DNA from: Trichopria drosophilae | Taxonomy: Eukaryota > Arthropoda > Insecta > Hymenoptera > Diapriidae | Length of the DNA stretch: 64,000 nt | Direction of reading: 5' to 3' | NCBI GenBank assembly: GCA_030407085.1 | Contig: CM059582.1 | Coordinates: 53,581,001 to 53,645,000 of the forward strand | Shown here: piece after piece, positions 24,900 through 36,800 of the stretch | How positions within the stretch are numbered: the stretch's first letter is position 1 | How the letters are laid out: every line of letters begins with the position of its first letter | Program-made: the position numbers and the translations under genes | The notes under the pieces: model-generated | Told to the model about the DNA's origin: nothing | The model's database searches: none | The model's input: only the letters and a program-made list of their open reading frames with translations

Positions 24900-27180
24900 T
24901 TTTCATATAGACGAACAAAATCGATTGCCTTCACTTTGTCAATTGTATTTTTTCATAATTCCCTATGGAGATATTTATCGGAAATATTTTTAAAATAGCC
25001 AAGATTTACAAATTAAATGCCATTGTATTTACTAAGTTTCAAATTAAAAAAAATTGATTTTAGTCCTCAAAAACCTTAAGAATTATTATTGGGTTCCATT
25101 TTTTACCATTTTTTGATTTACAATTCATGGATTTTTGATACTCCTTAAATTTCTTGAAGCGAGAAATTCACACTTGTACAGAGTGATATTAAAAACCATT
25201 ACAATGAGAGTGACTTTAGTGAAAGAGTTGATTACTCTGCTTTCAGAAAGTGAAAGTACGGACGCAATTAGCTTAGACGCCGCGCCGCTAGGATTGCTCT
25301 CGGCTGTCACGGTTCTATATTTCTCTCGTTATAGAAACGTATTTCTATTTTGTATATTAGGCGACTTGAAGGAATGTTTTGTTAATTTGATTACTATTTG
25401 ATTATGTTATAGTGACTTGAAATAAAAAAAAAATTGCTACCCAGTGGTTTTTCTTTCTATGTTTATTGACGTTATTAAAGTATATTCTTTCTCCAAGGAA
25501 CTAAATTGTAGTCGAACCCTGTCAATCCTATTTTCTGCACCTACGAGCTAAAAATTGACTCCTTTTAGGGTAGTAATGTATGCATACTTAGAATAGAGTG
25601 ATTTAATATAACTTTTTGTAAACGTGAATATGCCCGTCTCTCAGTAAAAGTTCACTCGATCAGTCAGTACGTGACTTTTACAGAAGGAAAAAACATCAGA
25701 GGTAAAATACTGGATGAAAAGTAGTACATCGGAAAAACACCGTCTCTACAATACCTCCAAATCGGTCGCTCTGGGAGTAATCTAATGATTAGAACTGTTT
25801 AACGGCATTCTGTTTACCCCTTGGTTCAAACTGACGAACCGTAATTGACGGAAATGTAATTTGATTATTATGAAAGTTCTTACTCCGGGGATTTTGCAAT
25901 CGCTGATTACTTAACGTGTACTCAGGATCTCGAAATTTAGTGCAGTGAATACTAAGTGACGGACTGACATGTGGAAAGTAATTGGATTTTTTTTAAGGTC
26001 TTATTAGGCGGTTTTTGTGATGTCTTATTATGATTCTTAACAGACAATTTCGAAATTCATAATTTTAACTATGATAACTAATGTAATTAGTATAAATAAC
26101 TATGTAATGTTAGCTGTAGGTACCGCTATCGATTATTCAATAAAACTCATGAAATAGTTAGGGCCGAATTTAGAGGAATACTAACTAACCGTGACGTACT
26201 ACATAAATGAGTACGTAAGAATATCGCGTTTCATAGTCCAGATATGAGTTATTCATATGACAGGAATAATAAAATACATTTTACTTGTGTTTTTTTTTGG
26301 ATATTGGTTTTTTATTTTCTATTACACTTTTTGAAATTTTTTAGTACTCCAAAAAATATTTCACTTTTAAGATCTGTGAAATTTCGCTGTTTCTAATTTT
26401 TCTTGTTTTGTTTATTCATATTTATATTCCTTTCCTTATTTTTTTTTCTGCCGTTTTATTTGTCATCCCCTTTTTTCTAATGTCACGTATTCAGTTCAAT
26501 GAAAGGTATATTAAAAGTGTAATGATTCATCTATTAAATGGAACAGGTCTTATTAGTTTGTTGCTTTTGATGGCTTGTGAAAGTTCTATTTTTGAGACGT
26601 GGCTTGAAGCTTATTAATCTAAAGTCAATTTTGAAGTTTCAAATTTAAGTACGGTTCTTAAGATTCAACCTCCGTATGCTCTTAAATAACCAGCACGAAT
26701 AAGGACCGTCGACGACTATGAAATATGCAAATCATTAAGTTGATTTTCAGAGAAAAGTTCTAAAGAATGCTTTGTAAATTTGTATTTAAGGAGTAACAAA
26801 CGACTATGAATTCTGGTCCTAGAGTAATTGTAAATGCGTCCCAAATCATAAATATTAATACATATTTATAGAAATAACGAACGTGTTCACTAAATTTTTG
26901 CTTTTTTCGTATGGCAATTCAGCTAACGTTGCCTCATTCGGATGAAATCTGCAGTTTTATTGCTCCAATATTCAGTAAATATACACAGCATCATCACCAA
27001 AAGGCAGGAAGACAAAAGTACTTGATTTTGAGGCCAATACATTAGAATGGCGGTATATGGTACTATTAGAAGCAATTTTCCAGCAAATAACTAAAGTGGA
27101 CGTACGGTGCTAACACGAAGGCAATTATTATGAAAACGAGCGGAAAGGTGTGAAATAAAATCACTTTTGTTTTGTCGGAT
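24900..27180. other. AT-rich DNA, no gene
   Basis: AT-rich. Frames at 25135-25401 (plus) and 25125-25310 (minus) overlap and cancel each other as coding candidates. GGGGATTTTGCAATCGCTGA at 25886 is a weak possible trace of the GCTGATTACGAAT repeat. Confidence 0.5.
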
Positions 27181-27620
27181 CGATAATTAAACAAATTTTA
27201 TTTTTGTGGTCGGCAAATATGTCGAAATATAAATTTCGTTTTTCGCGGAATATAACCAAATTCGAAAACCCCGCACGCGCTCACGACAGACTTGACAGTA
27301 CCTCTTTTCTTCTCAAGTAATTCAAAGTTAGATTCCTTCATTAAAATAAATTTTCGAACGCGTAATGTCAAACATTCGAAAAAATGTAATGCAAAACGAA
27401 CTAAGGTTATCTTCATTTTTAAAGGTACCCCCATTCAGGTGTGCAATAGCGCAGCGAAAACCACATTGTGGGAAATATCCACGACTAATACCTCAGTTCG
27501 TAAAAAATCGATTCTCTCCGTAATAGCAAGAATGGCATTAAAACTTGAAGTGGAAGAAAAAAAGTTGAATAATAACACAGCCACACAAAAAAAAACGTAT
27601 CCGAGTTGAGAGATCAAAGT
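27181..27620. other. Stretch with overlapping frames on both strands, no gene
   Basis: A 105-codon plus frame (27292-27609) overlaps 78- and 60-codon minus frames. None has a recognisable domain. The plus product is Lys-, Asn- and Thr-rich, as expected from A-rich DNA. I do not call a gene. Confidence 0.5.
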
Positions 27621-27764
27621 ACCCTACCTCCATGTATTTTGGGCCACTGAAATCAAACATAAAATCCGTTTTGCTCCTAAACGTGCACATTTCTTCCTAA
27701 CCTTAAAAAAAGTTTCAGATTTTTTTTTAAATTGATGGATTTATATGAAACTGGGTGTTTACCG

Positions 27765-27828
27765 GTGTTTGAGGTCGTTGATTACGAATCTGAAGTCAGA
27801 GTTTGAAAATTCAAAATGACGGACGAAT
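27765..27828 (+). repeat. Copy of the GCTGATTACGAAT dispersed repeat
   Basis: GAGGTCGTTGATTACGAATC, then TGAAGTCAGA, GTTTGAAAATTCAAAATGAC and GGACGAA. It is nearly identical to the unit at 5510-5565. This is the best-preserved pair in the window. Confidence 0.75.
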
Positions 27829-28585
27829 TCTTAAGTATACATATATCATATAAGTTTATTTATATGTATTTGAAAGCGGGAAATGAAGTTTGAAAGAATC
27901 TTGAAAATTGAAACAAAAATATTGTGTATACAAAAGTTTTGCAAATATAATAAAAACACCACGATTCTTTGGTCTTTTTTTTTATTTTTCTCGATTTCTC
28001 AACTATATATTTCATAAAAAGTGATCTCGAATTCAAGCTTTTCCACAAATTATTCAACATTTAGTTCTATTACTGGCTGAGTGAAAATCAATTTACAATA
28101 ATACAAAATCCAAAATTCCATTTCCAGTTCCAGATTTGTATGCATGTATCATATGTACATCTTTATATCTCTATATATTTATATATCTAACGCATTCCAA
28201 ATGTCAGTGAAAAAAAATGATGCAAGTTATACAAAGAGCGCATGACGAGGACGACAAAGGAAAATTACATGTAAAACAAGTTCTGTAAAGAGAATTGGAA
28301 ACTATGGGAGGATGATTGAAACTGACTAAAAAGGGACGACTAATTAGAATTAAAATATATATGACAGAGATGCAATTACGAAGAGTAATATGAGAAACTG
28401 TCAATACAAAATTAATCTAACATTATCAAAACATTCATGATAATAAATAAAAACGCTGAAAATATTCAACCCTCAACGAGCAGTATCTTAAATAAAAATT
28501 TAATTAAATGTCTTCTCGCTGCTCAACCATTTGAACTCAAATCTAACTGACAGAACGTTTTAACTCTTAAAAAACAATAACTATC
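27829..28585. other. AT-rich DNA, no feature
   Basis: AT-rich. Two 66-codon minus frames (27860-28060, 28204-28404) have no recognisable content. Confidence 0.6.
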
Positions 28586-28760
28586 TCGCGTTGCGAATTG
28601 CAGTGACGTCACTTTTCATCAGCACCAAATAAACATAAACGAGCACGAGCACATCAGAGCGGTTCACAGACCGACAATGCTAATTTCGCAGCCGCGACCG
28701 CGTATGTCTCTCAGCACCAACCGTCAGATGCAAATGAAAATTTATCATTACGTGCATAGC
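28586..28760. promoter_or_regulatory. GC-richer patch with CRE and octamer motifs
   Basis: A CpG-containing island (GCAGCCGCGACCGCG near 28689) carrying a perfect TGACGTCA at 28604-28611 and a perfect POU octamer ATGCAAAT at 28728-28735. Both are exact matches to well-known sites. The combination within 130 bp in a GC-richer island makes it an enhancer candidate. Function is inference. Confidence 0.35.
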
Positions 28761-30320
28761 AAGTAGAAAAAAGCCATTGAGTCGACCGCAAATCGATTAA
28801 TTTTATTTTCTCCATCCTGTCATAGCAGATGTCAGGTAATGCCGCAAGGATTGCATTATTGATGGAATCGGTACGGGGATTAGAGTTTCTGAATTTCGAG
28901 GAATTTCATTTTCTTGTCATTTTCATGCTGCGAATTTACGATAGTCAAAACAACATGGAATTAGCAGTTACCACTTGGCTGATCACGATTACGAACTTAA
29001 TTTGTGCAAACGACGGTTATATGTGCAATTATTTTTATTTTTGGACGATACTTAGTTTTATGTTCAAATCGAATTAAATTATTTAGCAGCAGAAAAGGAA
29101 ATAGATAAATAATGGAAGATTTAACATTAAGTAGCAAAGAATGCACCTCGAATTAAGCCAATGTGGTGATAAGTACTATTGAGTCCCAATGATATTGTAC
29201 TGATCTATCGCTTTATTCCGCAAAGTGAAAGCCGCGAATATAGGCTTGGCAATTTCCGGAAGCCGGGGAAAATCAATGATGGGTACATTTCGTTGCTCGA
29301 TTGCTGTACGTCCTGCCATCGTTCAACATCTCCTGGAGTGATGTTGCAAGCAATTGCTTAACTTTCAGCACGTTGATTCTGTCACTTTTCTCCATTTTCC
29401 CATTTTATTCCATTACAACTTTCACCCAATGATCAGTCAACTGAACATTTAGAATCTATCGCCCTTCAGTGATCAAAGCCGTAATCATTTATGAATGCTG
29501 AACAATCTCAAACAGCGAGTAAAAAAGTGGTAAATAAATTCCGATTGTCGAATGGTTTGAAGTAATTTAAACATTTTTCCGATTTCTAAATACCACTTCG
29601 TTAAAACGGTTTCAATTTGAGGTCTTTGGTAAAAAATTACCCACGGTTTACCCGAAATACTGGTCCATTTGAGCGACCGGATAACCCAAATGTACACAGC
29701 TAACCTCTGCCCTGAAACTAACTACAAAATTATAGGACCTAATTGTGGACGATCAGAGAAGGTAGGATGTTCACTGAACAAGAGGGACCGAAAGCGGACG
29801 TGAATACCGCGGTTAGACTATAATGCCTATGTTGAACCAGACGTGACGTAATTTCGGGTTGTTTTCACCCGTGCCTTACGCAAATTATTCTACTACGCGA
29901 TATCCTACTGGCTGCGCAAATGGGCATTACACCACTTCTCTATAGCACTAATGACTAGCCTGCATCCCTCTTTAATAATGCAATTTTTAATGTATATTTA
30001 TATTTATGATATTTTAGTTATAGGCAAATCTAAAACAATCAACTATACTTCCAACTCTCATGTAGGATATACGTTTTGTAAACGTATTTTATTTAAATAT
30101 TTCAATGCAAAAGTTTTAATGATAAAATTATCTGAACAATATTTATTTGTATATTGGATACAGCTATGAGGAATTCATTTGAAATTTGTTATTACATATT
30201 TTAATGAAAATTGATATGAAATTAGTGGATGTTTGATTTTTGAAATTTAGAACATTAGAGCATTAAGTTATTGATCCTTTTTTTACGATGTTTTCAGGAA
30301 ATCTTTCTCATAGGATTTTT
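28761..30320. other. AT-rich DNA, no gene
   Basis: AT-rich with modest GC rises at 29220-29350 and 29740-29930. Frames of 60-82 codons have no recognisable content. Confidence 0.55.
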
Positions 30321-30324
30321 AGTT

Positions 30325-30390
30325 TTTGGGATCGCTGAATGCGAATCCGGTGTCAAATTTGAGAATTTCAAAATGGTGGCTGCGATATAT
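30325..30390 (+). repeat. Diverged copy of the GCTGATTACGAAT repeat
   Basis: GGGATCGCTGAATGCGAATC, then CGGTGTCAAATTTGAGAATT and TCAAAATGGTGG. It aligns through the same core and the same TCAAAATGG tail as the 5.5 and 27.8 kb copies, with several substitutions. Confidence 0.6.
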
Positions 30391-30467
30391 CTGTTCGAAA
30401 ATTTAATTTTTTGAAAATTCAAGAAATGCTAATTCGAAAGCTATACAGTAATATTTATTCCATTTTC

Positions 30468-30509
30468 TGTTCATTACATACTAGGTTTTAAAATAAAATG
30501 TAATGAACA
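30468..30509. repeat. Perfect 12-bp inverted repeat
   Basis: TGTTCATTACAT (30468-30479) and ATGTAATGAACA (30498-30509) are exact reverse complements separated by 18 bases. It lies 80 bp after the dispersed repeat copy at 30.3 kb. There is no U-run typical of a terminator. It could be a hairpin RNA element or a small MITE relic. Confidence 0.6.
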
Positions 30510-33175
30510 TTTTCGAGCAGCATTTATGATAATGGCTTTCTTATTGATAGAATTTTGCAGTTTGTCATTTTTCGGGTTTAACAATAAAAATCTCTTTTTT
30601 CTTCCTTCCAAACTCTAAAGGTATAGTATAAAAACTGGTTAATGTAACTTAAAAGTTAATTTTTTGTTAGGGTCGAATGTTCAAAGTTGTAACGAACTCC
30701 TTACGTACGTGATTTTATACAGTTTAGGAATATTAACACTATAATATTAACATTTCAATTCAGAATTATACATCCAGGAATGTATTTTCTGTTTGGTTCA
30801 CAATCGCACATTGTCATCAATAACGGTTGGTTGTCGAAATTGGTGAACCACTTTAACCACATTTAATTACTACTACAAGAGAAGTGGAAGGATGCCAAGA
30901 TTTTGCCATGTAAATACTGTACTCTAGAATTTATTTAAGAACTATTTCAATAAATGTGGTCAAGTAAAGTTTTGCACTCTGAATCGGTTGGTCTTAAATT
31001 TCAGTCCACGGGACTTAAGTTTATAACTAAAGTTCAATCTTTCGTGGATTTTTCCATATAATGATGCTAACAGATTTTTACTTATAGAATGCCAACCTAA
31101 CTTTAGTTGTAAATTAAGTAATTAAACAATAGTGGCATTTAAATTCGTTTACAATTTCGTACTACTTAAATTTAATTTGTGTATTCTGGATGACCTATCA
31201 TATAATTTCTGTACAGCTATCCAAGGATATTATTGGTAATCGATATGATTATTTGGTTATATCTCACCAAATACGCGCATGTTCTACTGAGATACTCGAG
31301 ATGCTAGTCACTATAATGGATTAAATTAATCAAACTTACAAAGTTACATTCACATACAATGATACGTTCAAGCATTGCATATCTCGTAAGACGATAATTG
31401 AATGTTGAGGTCAACGGCTTTTAAAAAAGGAACGTACCAAATAAATTGACCAAATTTATTCACCATGGCCTAACCCTCGTCTTAGAATGGCCTAATTCGG
31501 AGCAATTAGACTTGGGCGCTGATTCCAGCACTGTTAGTCAAGCAAATCGAATATTTACGAGCATAATAAATGTTGATTTTTCGATCCTGCGGCGTATTTT
31601 ACAAATAAAACAGTGGATTGAGTTGCAATCATGCGTGACAAGTGCATTTGATTTATTAATGTATGCATGAATGGATGCTGATAATACTCATTAATACTGT
31701 GAATATATAAGCTTGAATTTCTGAATATGCGATATTATTCACATAACTTTAATTTATATTAATAAAATAAATCCCATAATTTTTTAAGATATAGTTTTAA
31801 AATTCGCATATATGGATTCAATATAAATGGTTTCGAAAGACGAGTTACTTCCTTTAAACTGAAAGGGATAACACAAACTCCTTATGTCTCAGCCAAAAAC
31901 AAGTTATAAAGTATTGCAAAATTATGGGGTATCAATATTTTTTTTTGTAAATAGTACACTTTTTAGTAAAGTTGTTAATCGAAGATTTAGAATTAAATGC
32001 TTCTTACATATTCCATATTCCTTTAAATTGATTATGAGTGTACGAAAAAATGAATTTCTTAAATTTTGGATATACGTTAATTTGTAAGTAAATCTTATTT
32101 ATATAAGACAAACCTTTAGATCCTAGCTTTTAAAGTAAAGTAAAATGAAAAAAAAATGAAATCGCTTCCAGGGATTTCAATTACTGAAACTTTATTTTCT
32201 GTCATAATAATAGGAATGTACTTCAAATTAGTTGTTATTTTTATATTTGTATTTCTTTAATTAAGAATGTGTAAACCTGAGGTTATTAATTATTTTTCTG
32301 TTATATGTTAAGTGCCTGATTAAACGTAATTATATTAATAACATTTTAAAAAGATCGTTAAATATATATGGTCTAATGAAAATGAAATTGGACCATCGAA
32401 ATAAAAACTGCTAAGTTTGCTTGCTGTTATAACTAGTGAAATTTACAATTCTGTTTGCTACTAGTGTAATTAATAATGGAGTATACACAATGCTGATTTG
32501 GTACATATTTTAATCTGTTGAAGTAGTAATTTCACACTACTACGTAAACAAAACATTAAAACACATTAAAAAACCTTTATGATTTCAGAAAAATCGATTC
32601 GTTAACGTAAAACTAATTAATTAACGTAGTCCTAATCTTCCAGAAGATTTTACACAATTTTCATATAGGCATTCCACAAAATATCATGACATTTCTTTTA
32701 AAATATTTGTTTATACAAATTTTTTTACTTCAGAATATTTGAACCTCTTTTTAATTTTCGTGTATATTCCTAAATACAGTGTAAAATTGTGTATTGCGGA
32801 TAAACGGTAATAACAAACAATTTCTACATTATAAAACTACAAAGATTAGGACTGTCAAAATTAATAGTAGTTCATTACATATCAAAATGGATTTATTGAC
32901 AGGAAAAATTACATTATTTTATTGACGAAGTTTATGGTATTACATCAATGTCAGTACTTAAAACAACATTTTTTATTTAATATTTTCTTCTAAAAATTGA
33001 GTATTTCTGTTTTCTGTAAACAACATTCAACCCAAAGATAACTTAACACTATTAATACAACACCATGCGCGTAATTAGTGGTTTACCGTTATTAATTTAT
33101 GATGTGTAGCAAGCCCGCAAGCTTTTACATTGTTCCTAATCGAAGTGTAAGATTTCTTAGTTTTCATCGGAAACA
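30510..33175. other. AT-rich DNA with one small inverted repeat
   Basis: AT-rich. Frames at 31446-31670 (74 codons) and 31884-32087 (67 codons) are unremarkable. The only structure seen is the inverted repeat 31013-31119. Confidence 0.55.
31013..31119. repeat. Imperfect inverted repeat, about 21-bp arms
   Basis: ACTTAAGTTTATAACTAAAGTT at 31013-31034 pairs with AACTTTAGTTGTAAATTAAGT at 31099-31119 with a few mismatches and an indel. The spacer is 64 bases. Probably a small foldback relic. Confidence 0.4.
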
Positions 33176-33179
33176 ACAC

Positions 33180-33470
33180 ATATCCCGATCAGAAATCTGT
33201 CCAGGCTGTCTGAAAACTGATCAGGCAGTAATCTGGCGCGCCAGATATAGTGTGCTTTATCACTTACGAATTAGGCACTGACCAGGTAGCAATCAGGCGT
33301 GCTGGATTAAGTGCGTCTTAACATGGACTGATTAGGATGTGATCAGGCAATAATCAGGCGTGTCTGACAAGGGGAGCCTTAGTACTGTCGGACCAGGCCC
33401 TCATTAAGAGTCTACAACCTGTACCTTAACAGGCAAACGTAGTTGTTGTCTGGTCATGTTCTGTTCAGGA
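33180..33470 (+). repeat. Tandem repeat with 61-bp period, TGATCAGG core (locus 1)
   Basis: TGATCAGG, TGACCAGG and TGATCAGG begin at 33218, 33279 and 33340, exactly 61 bases apart. Each is followed by a related unit (AATCWGGCG at +13, then GATTAAGTGCGTCTTA or a variant). Neighbouring units are about two-thirds identical. A shorter, 50-base step leads to GGACCAGG at 33390. GC is higher than in the flanks. The same period and core recur at 40.6 kb in the same orientation. Confidence 0.7.
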
Positions 33471-35495
33471 GATTACAAGGAAAACATTATCCGAGAAGCG
33501 TCGATGTATCCGCATATAAGAATTTGAAATTTAATAAACACCTAGATTAATAATTATATAATTTTATCATTAAATATGTGTATTTAAAAGTGAGTCATAC
33601 AATTGTATACTAACTTTATTTAATTATTGTTTAAACGAATCTTACAATTAGAGCACCTCATCAGGTCTTTATAAAGCCTTGATCATAGCTGATATTGTAG
33701 TAGTTTTATTTTTTATCGCAGCAAGTCCGGATAATACTCCTGCATCTTCTTTTAGCAACACTATTTGTTACAGTAACAGACAATGCTAATAATTCATATT
33801 ATTGGTCAAATAAATATTTAACAACCAAACAAATCCGTTTTCTCCAAGGGCAGAACAAATCGTTAATTACATAATAAATGTAAACGATGAAAATGAGTTG
33901 AAGACTAAGTTCCTATATGAGATTCTATATGAAATATGTATTTTTTTAGTTCCCTCATCAAAAATACCATTTGGTATATAGTAGAAATTCACTTAGTACT
34001 CAGTAAATAATGACGAACAGTAATATTAAATACAAATTTTACTTATGACTTAAAAATCAATCACTTTTTTCGTAATTAGCAAAAAGCTTTCCTCATCCTC
34101 TTGTCTGTTTTCAAACTCATCCTCGGTGATTTCATTATCGCCTGAGTTCCGCTAATATGCAAAGCTGATACGATTAATACACGTAATCCCGAATGCAATT
34201 GCATAATCTTTCACAAATCGACAATTCATCGTTAACTGCACCATTAGTTTTCTGAATTGACCGTAATATGTGATGTCGCTATGATGAATTAGCGAACTCG
34301 TCACCAGTTGCCTCTGGCGTGCGTTAATCACAGTAACAATTTTATTCGCGAATATACAATTAGTGTGACGATAATAGGAGCAATGCACGCATAGGACGCC
34401 TACATTTTACTGAATATGTCCGATGGCATCATTTTACTTTGAACGATTATAATTACCAATCAGTCAGACCATTGTGCAAAATAAGGCACCTTGTGCAAGT
34501 CGTTTTGCATTTTTAATTTATGACAATACTTCAATATACGATTCAACAGTTGTAAGTTTCAAAGAAGAGTAAATACGAAGTCGGTAAAAAATATAATTCG
34601 TTTCAAATAAGTTTCCAATATCCTAAAATCCATAGACATGTAATATCATTTTTACTTAATATTTGATTTATTTTCTTTGAAAAATGCACTTTTATCTGGT
34701 TAAAAACACACCAGGTTCTCTTATTTTAACGTCGATTTTCATACCGTCAAAACTGTAACTGAATTTAAAGCCAACCACCGTGAAAAATTTCGGAATAACA
34801 GGATGATATGCATATATATAGGAAGCATATATATATACGACTCGAATCTCCTAGTTTTAACGTATTTGACTACAAAATCATACAGTTGATACAAATATTT
34901 GCATAGTTTGTTATAACATCGTTAGTTAACCATTTATTCAGCGATAAAATTTTATTAATATTTGTAAAAATTAATCAAATCTGCATGACGTTTTTCAAAC
35001 GTGCCTCTCAAACAAAATCTAAGCCTCTAAAATAAAATTTACAAAAAAAGAAAATACTCGGTACTTTAATATTCATCACGGTGCCCAAGTTTTGTTTGTA
35101 TTTCTTGTTCTACTAAGCATTTGAAGCGGTGAATAATGGTATGAGTAATCGGAGTACGTCAATCGATAGTATTATTAAATTGGACAAGAGAAACAGTCGA
35201 AATCTCAACATGTACAGTTCCGCAAATTCTCATTCAACTTCCATTCGGTTGAAGCTGCTAACACTATAAGATATTCCATTTGACGAGCTCTCACCTATAG
35301 TTCGGTTAGTTAAACGATGTACCAACTGCATGAGACAAATTCACTATTAACCAACCGAAGTAACTATTTCCAAGTCAGCGAGTTCCTATACTACGAAAAT
35401 AACCTGTCAAGGCTTTCGGTTACTAGCAGAGATGCGTTCAACAGTGATTGCATTTAATTAACGAAATTGCATATAGCTTACAGCGTTGTATAGCA
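33471..35495. other. AT-rich DNA, no gene
   Basis: AT-rich. TCATCAGGTCTTTATAAAGC near 33658 may be a last trace of the TGATCAGG repeat. Short AT dinucleotide stretches occur at 34811-34840. A 78-codon minus frame at 34152-34388 has no recognisable content. Confidence 0.5.
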
Positions 35496-35625
35496 GTAAT
35501 CAATTAATTAGTTAATTATTTCGTAGAGTAGAATCTTTGATGGGAAGTAGTGAATCTAAGTACAATATGAAATCCATAGAGTCTATGGTAATATATACAA
35601 TTAATTAATTAATCAATTCATACAA
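35496..35625. promoter_or_regulatory. Two AATTAATTA clusters around a palindrome
   Basis: CAATTAATTAGTTAATTATT (about 35500) and ACAATTAATTAATTAATC (about 35600) contain overlapping ATTA/TAAT cores typical of homeodomain sites. Between them is the perfect palindrome CCATAGA-G-TCTATGG (35574-35588). In AT-rich DNA such words arise easily, so support is weak. Confidence 0.25.
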
Positions 35626-36465
35626 TCGAAGAGGTTTTAGAGAATTGATTTTGTGTCAGTATTACCGAAAGACAATGTTGCCGTTGGTTAATTTCTCAAA
35701 TTACTATTTTTTTATACGGTTGTATTTAACTCACTTCATTAATTTAATCAATACATCAGTTAGATCCAATAAATTCGTTCCATTAATTTGAGTTTAAAGC
35801 ATGCTATTGATCTAGTTTCTTCTGGTATACCAAGAAGCCACAGCCACGACTTAACTTAAATTTCTTATAAGGACTTGAAATATTTACTAAATTCACTTTA
35901 AAACATTGATCTGGAATTTCATTGCAATGGTGGTGTCAACCGATCGCTCACAGCTGAAAACATTACGGAAGAACGGACGAAGCAAAGTATCGTGCACAAA
36001 TTAATCATCGTCGTAATACGAGGCTCATAAATCTAAGAAGATATACCGTCGTATTAATTCCCAGCCAAGTTCTCGTATTCAACAACAGAGCCTTCAGTGA
36101 TGTCCGCCATTATGTAGATTATAAAACGAGACGTGAACCGTGAGCATTTGATATATATAAGTGATGCAGAAGCTGGTTGGTAGGTGAGCACACGGAATAC
36201 CTACCAGCAATATTACAGTGGTGCTATAATCCTTTGAGTTCAACGAGGAAACACTCAGGTTTTTGCATCTCAAACCTTGTTTTTACGCCAGTAATCTTGT
36301 GTACTGTTTCGCGTTTTCAAAAGGTACATACTCCATTAATCATGGTCATCAACCGTTCCTGAATTTTTGTGTTTTTGTAAGTATCTAATTATTTGAAAGA
36401 CCCAAACTTTTATTTTTATAATAAGTCACTAAAATGGAAAATTCATAAGAGGTACAAAAATAACT
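35626..36465. other. AT-rich DNA with a small hairpin
   Basis: No gene. GGTAGGT at 36179-36185 and ACCTACC at 36199-36205 form a perfect 7-bp stem with a 13-base loop. A 61-codon frame across it is unremarkable. Confidence 0.5.
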
Positions 36466-36800
36466 TCAAAATAGACTATCGATTTTAGTAGACAATATTC
36501 GTAGTTCTCGACAGGTTCGCTGAAGCCCTTCGTTCCGGCAATTTCTGGATATACGGTACTCCTTAAGTGTTTGGCAAATACGCGGCTTTACCAGGTCACG
36601 CAGACGGACGCGAACAAATCTCGTTTTCCTCGGAGATAAACTCCACGTCAATGAAGGCCCAATACCTATTACCCATACACGTCCTTCCTCACGTCCACTC
36701 CCATCCGGACATCTCCCCCTGATTTTCTATCGATTAGATATTTCACACAGCATGATCTCGGGCACTTGCTGCAATCACTTTCCCTCGAATGGCGATTCAA
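36466..36800. other. GC-richer patch
   Basis: GC and CpG rise between about 36500 and 36720, with a pyrimidine-rich run (TCCTCACGTCCACTCCC, ACATCTCCCCCTG). A 61-codon Arg-rich minus frame (36466-36651) overlaps it without a recognisable domain. Same class of island as at 20.6 and 58.6 kb. Confidence 0.35.

Noticed and set aside
27198..27617. Overlapping 105-, 78- and 60-codon frames
   Set aside because: Frames on both strands over the same bases with no recognisable domain; low-complexity Lys/Asn composition.
35496..35625. Possible Hox-type enhancer from ATTA clusters
   Set aside because: Listed only at low confidence: such words are frequent in DNA this AT-rich.
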